Source of the DNA: an uncultured Prevotella sp.
GTDB lineage: Bacteria > Bacteroidota > Bacteroidia > Bacteroidales > Bacteroidaceae
Direction of reading: 5' to 3'
DNA: 6,013 bases
NCBI GenBank assembly: GCA_947095945.1
Contig: CAMUQM010000125.1
Span: forward strand, 1-6,013
The notes below the pieces were generated by a model. It was not told the DNA's origin. It did not search any database and was given only the letters and a program-made list of their open reading frames with translations. Below, in pieces: positions 1 to 5,914 of the stretch. The translations under genes were made by a program, and so were the position numbers. Numbering within the stretch: position 1 is the stretch's first letter; every line of letters begins with the position of its first letter.

Positions 1-54
1 TAGAGCGTCAGATTCCGGTTCTGAAGGTCTTGGGTTTGAATCCCAACGGAGTCA
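1..54 (+). tRNA. tRNA-Arg (anticodon CCG), 3' part
   Basis: This is the 3' portion of an arginine tRNA reading CGG codons; the 5' acceptor strand and most of the D arm lie before the window. Visible parts are the 3' strand of the D stem (GAGC, 3-6), the anticodon stem TCAGA (8-12) pairing with TCTGA (20-24), and a seven-base loop (13-19) with T33 and anticodon CCG at 15-17. A five-base variable loop follows (25-29), then a perfect T stem TTGGG/CCCAA (30-34 and 42-46) with loop TTTGAAT. The acceptor 3' strand is CGGAGTC (47-53) with discriminator A at 54. CCA is not encoded (CTA follows), so the tail would be added after transcription. The complementary acceptor strand should read GACTCCG just upstream; it cannot be checked here. 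Confidence 0.93.
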
Positions 55-123
55 CTAAAATAAGGTGAAAACAAACTCCTAATAATCACAAAACGGTGAA
101 GATGCCTTGATTACATTTAGCCG

Positions 124-178
124 AATGAGGTCAGAAAAATGTTCTGAAGGATTTAGGGAAAGAAAACAATGGAGTCAC
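124..178 (+). pseudogene. Degenerate tRNA-Arg-like relic
   Basis: A 38-base stretch (141-178) aligns without gaps to bases 18-55 of the tRNA-Arg just upstream. The first ten bases (GTTCTGAAGG) and the last eight (GGAGTCAC) are identical, and 26 of 38 match overall. The copy also keeps the anticodon stem: TCAGA (131-135), a seven-base loop (136-142), TCTGA (143-147). It cannot be a working tRNA, because the loop AAAATGT lacks T33 and the CCG anticodon, and the T arm no longer pairs. The 5' half (about 101-130) is not convincingly tRNA-like. I read it as a decayed tandem duplicate of the tRNA, or less likely a remnant left by an element that used the tRNA as its attachment site. Two matching blocks at the same spacing plus a preserved stem make chance unlikely, but the middle has diverged heavily. 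Confidence 0.45.
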
Positions 179-188
179 AGATTGTAAC

Positions 189-225
189 AAAGGATGTATG
201 GTTATTTACTGTTCATCCTTTTTTT
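189..225 (+). terminator. Probable intrinsic terminator after the tRNA
   Basis: AAAGGATG (189-196) can pair with CATCCTTT (214-221), and a run of seven T begins inside the 3' arm (219-225). The 17-base loop is large for a classic terminator, and only five pairs (GGATG/CATCC) precede the T run. Its place, between the tRNA and its relic on one side and the symporter gene on the other, suits termination of the tRNA transcript. It could instead be a leader structure of the symporter gene. Confidence 0.45.
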
Positions 226-278
226 GTTCAATCAAGTTAGCTCAGAAATAGACTAATTCATCCTAAAAGAAATAGAGT

Positions 279-1478
279 ATGCAGAAGAAAATCAGAATTG
301 GACTACTCCCACGCGTTATCATCGCCATACTGCTTGGATTATTCCTTGGCTATTATCTCCCAGCCCCAGCAGTACGAGCGTTTCTGACCTTCAATAGTAT
401 CTTTAGTCAGTTCCTTGGCTTTATGATACCGCTGATTATCATTGGACTGGTGACACCTGCTATTGCTGGAATCGGTAAGGGTGCAGGTAAGTTACTGCTT
501 GCAACCGTCGCTATCGCCTACGTCGACACGATTGTGGCTGGCGGACTGTCATACGGAACTGGAACGTGGCTCTTCCCCTCTATGATTGCTTCTACAGGAG
601 GAGCTATGCCACATATTGACAAAGCAACAGAACTGACACCTTACTTTACGATTAATATCCCAGCAATGGTTGATGTAATGAGTAGTCTGGTGTTCTCCTT
701 CATCGCTGGACTCGGCATTGCATATAGTGGCTTGCGCACGATGGAGAATATTTTCAATGAGTTTAAGACCATCATAGAGAAAGTAATTGAGAAGGCTATC
801 ATCCCTCTCCTACCGCTTTATATCTTCGGTGTATTCCTTAGCATGACCCATAACGGACAGGCGCGACAAGTACTCTTGGTTTTCTCACAGATTATCATCG
901 TTATCCTCGTACTGCACGTGCTCATCCTTATCTATGAGTTCTGCATCGCAGGTACTATCGTCAAGCGCAATCCTTTCAGACTGTTATGGAATATGTTGCC
1001 AGCTTATCTGACCGCATTAGGAACAAGTTCGTCTGCAGCAACAATCCCAGTGACACTGAAGCAAACAGAGAAGAATGGTGTAAGCGACGAAGTGGCTGGC
1101 TTTGTAGTACCGCTTTGCGCTACGATCCACCTCAGTGGTAGTGCGATGAAGATTACGGCTTGTGCATTGACTATCTGTCTATTGACAGGTTTACCACACA
1201 ACCCGGGACTATTCATTTACTTTATCCTTATGCTTGCCATTATTATGGTAGCAGCCCCCGGCGTTCCTGGTGGTGCAATCATGGCTGCTTTGGCACCACT
1301 ATCAAGTATCTTAGGCTTTAACGAAGAGGCACAGGCTTTGATGATTGCATTATACATTGCCATGGATAGTTTTGGCACTGCATGTAACGTAACTGGTGAT
1401 GGAGCAATAGCCCTTGTCGTCAATAAATTCTTTGGAAAGAAAAAAGAAGCATCTGCCCTTTCAAACGAAATGAAATAG
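279..1478 (+). CDS. Dicarboxylate/amino acid:cation symporter (DAACS/SDF family)
   Basis: This is an inner-membrane secondary transporter of the GltP/SstT fold, which couples uptake of amino acids or dicarboxylates to sodium or protons. At 399 residues it is close to the usual family length. Hydrophobic segments fit eight helices plus two re-entrant hairpins. HP1 carries the serine-rich tip GTSSSAAT (248-255), followed by IPVT. HP2 contains GVPGGAIM (328-335). The last helix carries D363, N370 and the motif NVTGD (370-374). Compared with archaeal GltPh, recalled from memory, D394, N401 and D405 are kept as D363, N370 and D374. The arginine that binds an acidic side chain (R397) is Gly366, and the NMDGT motif of TM7 reads HLSGS (284-288). 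This argues against aspartate/glutamate as substrate; a neutral amino acid (serine/threonine, as for SstT) is possible but unproven. The ATG at 279 directly precedes the first charged and hydrophobic stretch; only a weak purine-rich stretch lies upstream. The gene appears to stand alone. Confidence 0.9.
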   Translation: MQKKIRIGLLPRVIIAILLGLFLGYYLPAPAVRAFLTFNSIFSQFLGFMIPLIIIGLVTPAIAGIGKGAGKLLLATVAIAYVDTIVAGGLSYGTGTWLFPSMIASTGGAMPHIDKATELTPYFTINIPAMVDVMSSLVFSFIAGLGIAYSGLRTMENIFNEFKTIIEKVIEKAIIPLLPLYIFGVFLSMTHNGQARQVLLVFSQIIIVILVLHVLILIYEFCIAGTIVKRNPFRLLWNMLPAYLTALGTSSSAATIPVTLKQTEKNGVSDEVAGFVVPLCATIHLSGSAMKITACALTICLLTGLPHNPGLFIYFILMLAIIMVAAPGVPGGAIMAALAPLSSILGFNEEAQALMIALYIAMDSFGTACNVTGDGAIALVVNKFFGKKKEASALSNEMK

Positions 1479-1690
1479 AGCATGGAGTTTGGGATATGAA
1501 ATTGCATAAAACAAGAGTTAGTGTCACTTCTGTCAGTCACACCAATTGTTTAACTAATTAGTTTACAAGAATTTCACATCAATTGTTAAAATGACAGCAA
1601 AGAGGATTAAAACTAAACTCACAGAATATATTGCAATATCCCTATCAGCATAATAAGAAATCCTAAAAAGAAAGAGCAGAACTCCTATCA
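1479..1690. other. Intergenic region with palindromes and a direct repeat upstream of pepT
   Basis: No gene is visible here. The stretch holds two perfect 12-bp palindromes, AACTAATTAGTT (1552-1563) and ATATTGCAATAT (1628-1639). It also has a near-perfect 13-bp direct repeat, CACACCAATTGTT (1538-1550) and CACATCAATTGTT (1575-1587), which flanks the first palindrome. CTGTCA (1530-1535) and TGACAG (1592-1597) form an inverted pair around the whole cluster. No hairpin followed by a T run is evident, so the 3' end of the symporter transcript is not defined. The cluster sits 75-185 bases upstream of the pepT promoter and could be regulator-binding DNA, but AT-rich sequence produces short palindromes by chance. 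Confidence 0.35.
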
Positions 1691-1722
1691 TTAGGCATTA
1701 TCAAAATTAAATAGTATCTTTG
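1691..1722 (+). promoter_or_regulatory. Bacteroidetes-type promoter of pepT
   Basis: A TTAG box (1691-1694) lies exactly 20 bases before TATCTTTG (1715-1722), which fits the Bacteroidetes -33 TTTG / -7 TAnnTTTG consensus with one mismatch in the -33 box. The next base is C, a common continuation. Transcription would begin at about 1726-1730, giving a leader of about 60 bases before the pepT ATG. Confidence 0.7.
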
Positions 1723-1732
1723 CAAATGACAG

Positions 1733-1747
1733 ACTGCAATTAGCAGT
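1733..1747 (+). other. Small hairpin at the start of the pepT leader
   Basis: ACTGC (1733-1737) and GCAGT (1743-1747) form a perfect five-pair stem around the loop AATTA. It lies within a few bases of the predicted transcription start. It could shield the 5' end of the mRNA, or act as a small operator in the DNA. The stem is short, so chance is a fair alternative. Confidence 0.3.
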
Positions 1748-1790
1748 ACTGAAATAGCAAATAGACATACAACTAAATATCCGTAACATC

Positions 1791-3014
1791 ATGGAAATAG
1801 TAGAAAGATTTATCAACTACACCAAGTTTGACACACAGTCGGCTGAAGATTCAGAGACAGTGCCAAGTACACCGAAACAACTAATCTTTGCGAAATATCT
1901 CAAGGAGGAACTTGAACGTGAAGGGCTGAAAGATGTTGAAATGGACGAGATGGGTTATATCTATGCAACTCTCCCTGCCAACACAAAGAAGAATATTCCA
2001 ACAATCGGTTTCATATCTCACTATGACACAGCACTCGATGCAAGTGGCGCTAATGTCAACGCACGTATCGTAGAGAACTACGATGGTGGCGACATACAGC
2101 TGAACCCTAATATGGTTAGTTCTCCACGTATGTTTCCTGAGCTTTTAGAGCATAAGGGAGAAGACCTCATCGTAACAGACGGCACAACTCTTTTGGGTGC
2201 TGATGACAAGGCAGGTATTGCAGAGATTGTACAGGCAATGTGCTTCCTTCGCGATCACGATGAGATTGAGCATGGTGACATTCGTATTGCCTTCAACCCA
2301 GACGAGGAAATCGGTATGGGTGCACATCATTTTGATGTTGAGAAGTTCGGTTGCGAATGGGGCTATACCATTGATGGTGGCGACCTCGGTGAGCTTGAAT
2401 ACGAGAACTTTAACGCTGCTGGTGCTAAAGTTCTTATTCATGGTGTAAGCGTTCATACAGGTTATGCGAAAGGAAAGATGGTTAACGCAAGCCGTTTGGC
2501 ATGTGAATTCAACAATATGATTCCTGCAACAGAGATACCTGAAGAGACTGAAGGTTATCAAGGCTTCTATCACCTCACCAGCATTGAGAGCCGCTGTGAG
2601 GAAGCAAAACTTAGTTATATCATCCGTGATCACGACCGTGACCATTTCGAAGAACGTAAGCGTTTCATTGAGAACTGTGTAAAACAGATGAATGAGAAGT
2701 ATGGCGAAGGTACTGTAGAGTTGAAAATGAACGACCAGTACTATAACATGAAGGAGAAAATTGACCCTAACATGCACGTCATAGAGTTGGTTCTCCAAGC
2801 TATGCAGCAGGCTAATGTGGCTCCAAAGGTACAGCCTATCCGTGGTGGTACGGACGGTGCACAGCTTTCTTTCAAGGGTCTTCCTTGTCCAAACATCTTT
2901 GCTGGCGGCGTTAACTTCCACGGTCCTTACGAATTCGTTTCTGTTCAGGTAATGGAGAAAGCCATGCAGGTTATCATTAACATCTGCCGACTAACGGCTG
3001 AGTTTAATGATTAA
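1791..3014 (+). CDS. pepT: Peptidase T (tripeptide aminopeptidase, family M20B)
   Basis: This cytosolic di-zinc exopeptidase removes the N-terminal residue from tripeptides in the last steps of peptide use. At 407 residues it matches the length of enterobacterial PepT (about 408). Metal and catalytic positions are all visible: H77 and D79 in SHYDT (76-80), D138/D139 in LGADDKAG (135-142), the general base and zinc-ligand pair E172-E173 in NPDEEIG (169-175), D195 in TIDGGDLGELE, and H377 in NFHGPYE (375-381). The dimerisation (lid) domain lies roughly at 205-320, with HGVSVHTG (217-224) near its start. RGGTDGAQLS (351-360) is the conserved substrate-binding loop of the return half. The ATG at 1791 gives the normal PepT N terminus (MEIVERFINYTKFDTQS), so the start is secure despite the missing Shine-Dalgarno. 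The absence of a signal peptide fits a cytosolic enzyme. It has its own promoter and a 3' hairpin, so it is probably monocistronic. No motif is broken. Confidence 0.96.
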   Translation: MEIVERFINYTKFDTQSAEDSETVPSTPKQLIFAKYLKEELEREGLKDVEMDEMGYIYATLPANTKKNIPTIGFISHYDTALDASGANVNARIVENYDGGDIQLNPNMVSSPRMFPELLEHKGEDLIVTDGTTLLGADDKAGIAEIVQAMCFLRDHDEIEHGDIRIAFNPDEEIGMGAHHFDVEKFGCEWGYTIDGGDLGELEYENFNAAGAKVLIHGVSVHTGYAKGKMVNASRLACEFNNMIPATEIPEETEGYQGFYHLTSIESRCEEAKLSYIIRDHDRDHFEERKRFIENCVKQMNEKYGEGTVELKMNDQYYNMKEKIDPNMHVIELVLQAMQQANVAPKVQPIRGGTDGAQLSFKGLPCPNIFAGGVNFHGPYEFVSVQVMEKAMQVIINICRLTAEFND

Positions 3015-3031
3015 CAAAAGGGAATCAATTA

Positions 3032-3112
3032 GTTAAAGAAAACATACCAGAGTTAAGCCAACACTTTTATGGACGATATATTTATGTTGGTTTAACTCCG
3101 ATTTCTTTTAAC
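3032..3112 (+). terminator. Two-part hairpin terminator downstream of pepT
   Basis: GAGTTAAGCCAACA (3050-3063) pairs with TGTTGGTTTAACTC (3085-3098) over 14 positions, one of them a G-T wobble, around a 21-base loop. Outside it, GTTAAAGAAA (3032-3041) can pair with TTTCTTTTAAC (3102-3112) across an internal loop, with one bulged base. The T-rich outer 3' arm follows the inner stem closely and can serve as the terminator tail. It starts 18 bases after the pepT stop codon. The outer 5' arm is A-rich, so the structure could also stop transcription from the other strand. Confidence 0.7.
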
Positions 3113-3121
3113 GATTAAGGT

Positions 3122-3129
3122 TATCTTTA
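3122..3129 (+). promoter_or_regulatory. Possible -7 element of the antiporter gene
   Basis: TATCTTTA (3122-3129) differs from the pepT -7 box by only its last base. No good TTTG box lies 19-21 bases upstream, which weakens the call. If it is real, the leader is about 95 bases and begins with a small potential hairpin, GAGGA (3131-3135) with TCCTC (3142-3146). The rest of 3147-3230 shows nothing I can name; there is no Shine-Dalgarno before the ATG at 3231. Confidence 0.35.
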
Positions 3130-3230
3130 CGAGGACAACTCTCCTCAAACAACACATACGAGCATTATCCACAAAGGTATTGGCGTTATCCCAATTACCC
3201 CACTAATTCCTCTAACTCCATAAAATATTT

Positions 3231-5501
3231 ATGTCAGAACTACCAGAATTGGTCAAAGACCTTGCTCTTATTCTCGTTGTAGCAGGATTTGTAACACTTA
3301 TTTTCAAGAAACTTAAGCAGCCATTGGTGTTAGGATACATCGTGGCAGGCTTCCTTGTGTCGCCTCACATGCCCTATGTGGCGAGCGTTGCCGACAAAGC
3401 CGATATACAGACATGGGCAGATATTGGTGTCATCTTCCTGTTGTTCTCATTAGGATTAGACTTCTCCATTAAGAAGATTCTCAAAATGGGAGCCTCCCCT
3501 ATCATTGCTGCCTGCACTATCATCTTCTGTATGATGGCATTAGGTGTCATTGTCGGGCACAGCTTCGGATGGAAAGAAATGGACTGTATCTTCCTCGGAG
3601 GTATGGTCGCTATGAGTTCCACAACCATTATATACAAAGCTTTCTCAGACATGGGACTCACGCAGCAAGGCTTTGCTTCTACCGTGATGAGCGTACTCAT
3701 CTTAGAGGATATCCTTGCCATTGTCATGATGGTGATGCTAAGCACCGTTGCCAGTGGCTCCAGCCCTGATGGAGCACAGCTGATTGAAAGTATTATGAAG
3801 ATTGGATTCTTCCTCGTATTATGGTTTGTTGTCGGTCTTTTTATCATCCCACTTTTCCTCCGCTCTGTCCGTAAATTCCTCAACAACGAGACCCTACTTA
3901 TCGTAGCATTAGGCTTCTGTTGCCTTATGGCTGTTATATCAACACAGGTAGGTTTTAGTGCTGCCTTTGGTGCCTTTGTGATGGGAAGTATCTTGGCAGA
4001 GACGGTTGAAGCTGATAAGATTATCCGCCTTGTAGACCCAGTAAAAAACCTCTTTGGAGCTATCTTCTTCGTCTCTGTTGGTATGTTAGTAGAGCCAAGC
4101 GTTCTTGTCAACTATGCCGTTCCTATTCTTTTGCTTGTCATAACTATCCTCGTAGGACAGGCTTTGTTCGGCACCTTAGGTTATCTTCTCGGTGGACAGA
4201 CACTCAAGAATGCTATGCGCTGTGGTTTCTCAATGGCACAAGTAGGTGAGTTTGCCTTTATTATTGCGACATTAGGACGTTCTTTGGGCGTAATTAGCGA
4301 CTTCCTCTACCCCGTTGTCGTAGCTGTATCCGTTATCACAACCTTCCTCACTCCTTATATGATTCGTGCGGCAGAACCTTGTTATAACTTCCTTGTCAAG
4401 CATCTTCCTAAAAAATGGGTACGTCGCTTGACCCATATACAGACCAATAGTGCGGGAGAGAGTGCCACAGCTAACAATCATTGGAAAGTCTTGATGCAGA
4501 AGATGATATCTAATACTCTTATTTATGGTATCCTCTCTGCAGCAGTCATAGCCATCATGTTTTCCGCAGCCCTTCCTATTTGTAGAAAGTTCTCTATCGA
4601 TTGGACAGGAAGCCATTGGCTTGGTAATGCTGTATGTGGCTTCCTTACTATCGTCTTCATTGCACCCTTCCTACGTTCTATCGTGATGAAGCAGAACCAT
4701 TCTGAAGCGTTCAAAGCACTATGGACAGACCGCCGCATCAATCGTCTACCCCTCACAGCAACCATTCTTGCACGTGTTCTTATTGCACTTAGTTTCATCT
4801 TCTACATATGTAACTATCTCACACGCTTCAAGAATGCACTGATGATTGCCATTGCGGTGGGTATATTGATATTGATGCTCCTTTCTCGTTGGCTTAAAAA
4901 GAGAAGTATTACTTTAGAGCGTCTTTTTATCCAGAACCTTCGAAGCCGCGATATCGAGGCGCAGAAGCAAGGCAAGAAGAAGCCACTCTTCGCCAACCAT
5001 CTGATAGACCGTGATATCCATATCGCCATCCTCGAACTACCCGATGACTCGCTATGGGCGGGTAAGACATTATATAGTCTGAAGCTTCGAAATCGCTTTG
5101 GAGTACATATCAGTAGTATTCTTCGTGGATCCCAGCATATCAACATTCCGAATGGTGGTACGATTCTCTTCCCTGGCGACAAGCTGCAAGCCATTGGTAA
5201 TGACGAGCAGCTGACAAAGCTTTCCAAAGCAATAAACGCTGAGCTACAACCAGAGGTTACTGACATAGAGAAGCATGAGATGAAACTCCGCAGTTTCACC
5301 ATCTCTAATACAAGTCCTTTCATCGGAAAGACACTAAAAGACAGCGGTATTCGTGATGAATACAACTGTATGGTTGTGGGCGTTGATGAAGGTCAGAAGA
5401 ACCTCACACTCATCACCCCTTCCCGCTGTCTGCAGGCAGGAGACATCCTATGGGTGGTAGGAGAAGAGCGCAACTTAGAGCGTATCCTCGCATTAGGATA
5501 A
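3231..5501 (+). CDS. CPA2-family cation:proton antiporter with tandem TrkA-C domains
   Basis: This inner-membrane antiporter of the Na_H_Exchanger/Kef type exchanges a monovalent cation (K+ or Na+) for protons in pH and ion homeostasis. Residues 1-385 form the transport domain: LGYIVAGFLVSP (34-45), MSSTTIIYKAF (128-138), the likely ion-binding pair E159-D160 in LILEDILAI, FFVSVGM (279-285) and SMAQVGEFAFI (334-344). After a polar linker (about 390-420) come roughly four more membrane segments (428-450, 462-482, 508-530, 535-553). The cytosolic tail carries two TrkA-C (RCK_C)-like domains at about 590-670 and 683-756, each with a GKTL turn (611-614, 699-702) and a late PGD or AGD turn (648-650, 736-738). 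Unlike KefB/KefC there is no Rossmann TrkA-N domain with a nucleotide-binding glycine motif, so glutathione or NAD(H) gating of the Kef kind is not supported. I recall this layout from Bacteroidales proteins of similar length. Ion specificity cannot be read from sequence. The gene is flanked by hairpins and appears monocistronic. Confidence 0.9.
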   Translation: MSELPELVKDLALILVVAGFVTLIFKKLKQPLVLGYIVAGFLVSPHMPYVASVADKADIQTWADIGVIFLLFSLGLDFSIKKILKMGASPIIAACTIIFCMMALGVIVGHSFGWKEMDCIFLGGMVAMSSTTIIYKAFSDMGLTQQGFASTVMSVLILEDILAIVMMVMLSTVASGSSPDGAQLIESIMKIGFFLVLWFVVGLFIIPLFLRSVRKFLNNETLLIVALGFCCLMAVISTQVGFSAAFGAFVMGSILAETVEADKIIRLVDPVKNLFGAIFFVSVGMLVEPSVLVNYAVPILLLVITILVGQALFGTLGYLLGGQTLKNAMRCGFSMAQVGEFAFIIATLGRSLGVISDFLYPVVVAVSVITTFLTPYMIRAAEPCYNFLVKHLPKKWVRRLTHIQTNSAGESATANNHWKVLMQKMISNTLIYGILSAAVIAIMFSAALPICRKFSIDWTGSHWLGNAVCGFLTIVFIAPFLRSIVMKQNHSEAFKALWTDRRINRLPLTATILARVLIALSFIFYICNYLTRFKNALMIAIAVGILILMLLSRWLKKRSITLERLFIQNLRSRDIEAQKQGKKKPLFANHLIDRDIHIAILELPDDSLWAGKTLYSLKLRNRFGVHISSILRGSQHINIPNGGTILFPGDKLQAIGNDEQLTKLSKAINAELQPEVTDIEKHEMKLRSFTISNTSPFIGKTLKDSGIRDEYNCMVVGVDEGQKNLTLITPSRCLQAGDILWVVGEERNLERILALG

Positions 5502-5506
5502 ACCCT

Positions 5507-5561
5507 TTCAGGCTTATTAGTACTATTACTTAATCAAGTAATGAGGGCTAATAAGCCTGAA
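5507..5561 (+). terminator. Strong nested hairpin after the antiporter gene
   Basis: TTCAGGCTTATTAG (5507-5520) pairs perfectly over 14 bp with CTAATAAGCCTGAA (5548-5561). Inside it, ATTACTT (5525-5531) pairs with AAGTAAT (5536-5542) around the loop AATC, with small unpaired flanks (5521-5524 and 5543-5547). It begins five bases after the stop codon. No T run follows on either strand, so it may protect the mRNA 3' end or work with another termination mechanism rather than being a classic intrinsic terminator. Confidence 0.6.
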
Positions 5562-5627
5562 TTGTATATAGCCAAACGAAGTCATGATACATTCGTAAAA
5601 TACCAAAAGATGCTCAAAGGCGAATTA

Positions 5628-5709
5628 TTTTCATGAAAAGAAATATTTTTCTTCATGAACATAAATATTTTTTTTCATGCAAAAAAATATTTCTTCTCAC
5701 GAAAAAAAC
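5628..5709. repeat. 22-bp tandem array of alternating palindromes
   Basis: There are three full 22-bp units (5628-5649, 5650-5671, 5672-5693) and a partial fourth (5694-5709). Each full unit contains a CATG core and an AAATATTT core. CATG occurs at 5632, 5654 and 5676, with a CACG variant at 5698. AAATATTT occurs at 5641, 5663 and 5685. Units 2 and 3 each match unit 1 at 19 of 22 positions; the partial unit matches at 12 of 16. The symmetry centres alternate every 11 bp exactly, close to one helical turn. There are no unique spacers, so it is not CRISPR. Role unknown: a phased protein-binding or bending site, or a copy of a dispersed intergenic repeat family, are the main options. Confidence 0.85.
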
Positions 5710-5906
5710 TTGAAAGCACGGGTTAGTTAGTGCATTTCCTACGCAAATTTAGAATAGAAAAAGAAGCCTTATTTACCCGTATTAACCACTTAATAGGAGC
5801 GCACGAATATCCAACAACATAGCTCTATTGGATAATATCGAAAACATTATATCACTATCTGGTTAGATTTAATAGAGAATAAAAGCTGAATTAACGTTTT
5901 TTTTCT
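5710..5906. other. AT-rich non-coding stretch before the exported-protein gene
   Basis: I see no gene here. Only weak inverted pairs are present: GCAC (5716-5719) with GTGC (5730-5733), and CTCTATT (5823-5829) with AATAGAG (5871-5877) across 41 bases. It ends in a T run (5898-5904) directly before the promoter-like element at 5907. Together with 5562-5627, which shows nothing distinct, it makes the spacer around the 22-bp array. Confidence 0.4.
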
Positions 5907-5914
5907 TAACTTTG
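5907..5914 (+). promoter_or_regulatory. -7 promoter element for the gene at 5961
   Basis: TAACTTTG (5907-5914), followed by C, is a full match to the Bacteroidetes -7 consensus TAnnTTTG. The -33 region about 20 bases upstream holds no good TTTG, so the site may need an activator or be weak. Transcription from about 5918-5922 would give a leader of about 40 very AT-rich bases before the ATG at 5961. Confidence 0.6.

Noticed and set aside
235..245. AGTTAGCTCAG, resembling the 5' D-arm of a tRNA, as a third tRNA fragment
   Set aside because: Only a short match, with no D-stem partner, acceptor strand or anticodon arm in the right place.
2145..2921. A 258-codon open frame antisense to pepT
   Set aside because: It lies entirely inside a well-supported pepT gene, its translation shows no recognisable domain, and long antisense frames arise as shadows of the sense codon pattern.
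3223..3230. AAATATTT next to the antiporter start codon as a further copy of the array core
   Set aside because: It is a single core with no CATG partner at 11 bp; an eight-base AT palindrome is likely by chance.
3374..4111. A 245-codon open frame antisense to the antiporter gene
   Set aside because: It covers the conserved transport domain on the other strand and has no start signal or protein-like features of its own.
5541..5636. A 31-codon + strand open frame beginning MRANKPELYIAKRS
   Set aside because: It starts inside the loop and 3' arm of the strong hairpin and has no promoter or ribosome-binding signal; an open run of this length is expected by chance. Conservation in relatives would revive it.
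5628..5709. CRISPR array
   Set aside because: The units abut with no unique spacers, are AT-rich and vary internally, and there are no cas genes in the window.
5633..5713. A 26-codon + strand open frame beginning MKRNIFLHEHK
   Set aside because: It is a translation of the 22-bp repeat array; the repeat explains its composition better than coding does.
5744..5751. Minus-strand -7 promoter element (TAAATTTG on that strand) that could transcribe the array
   Set aside because: No -33 box lies at the right distance and no minus-strand gene follows; such a six-base match is common in AT-rich DNA.
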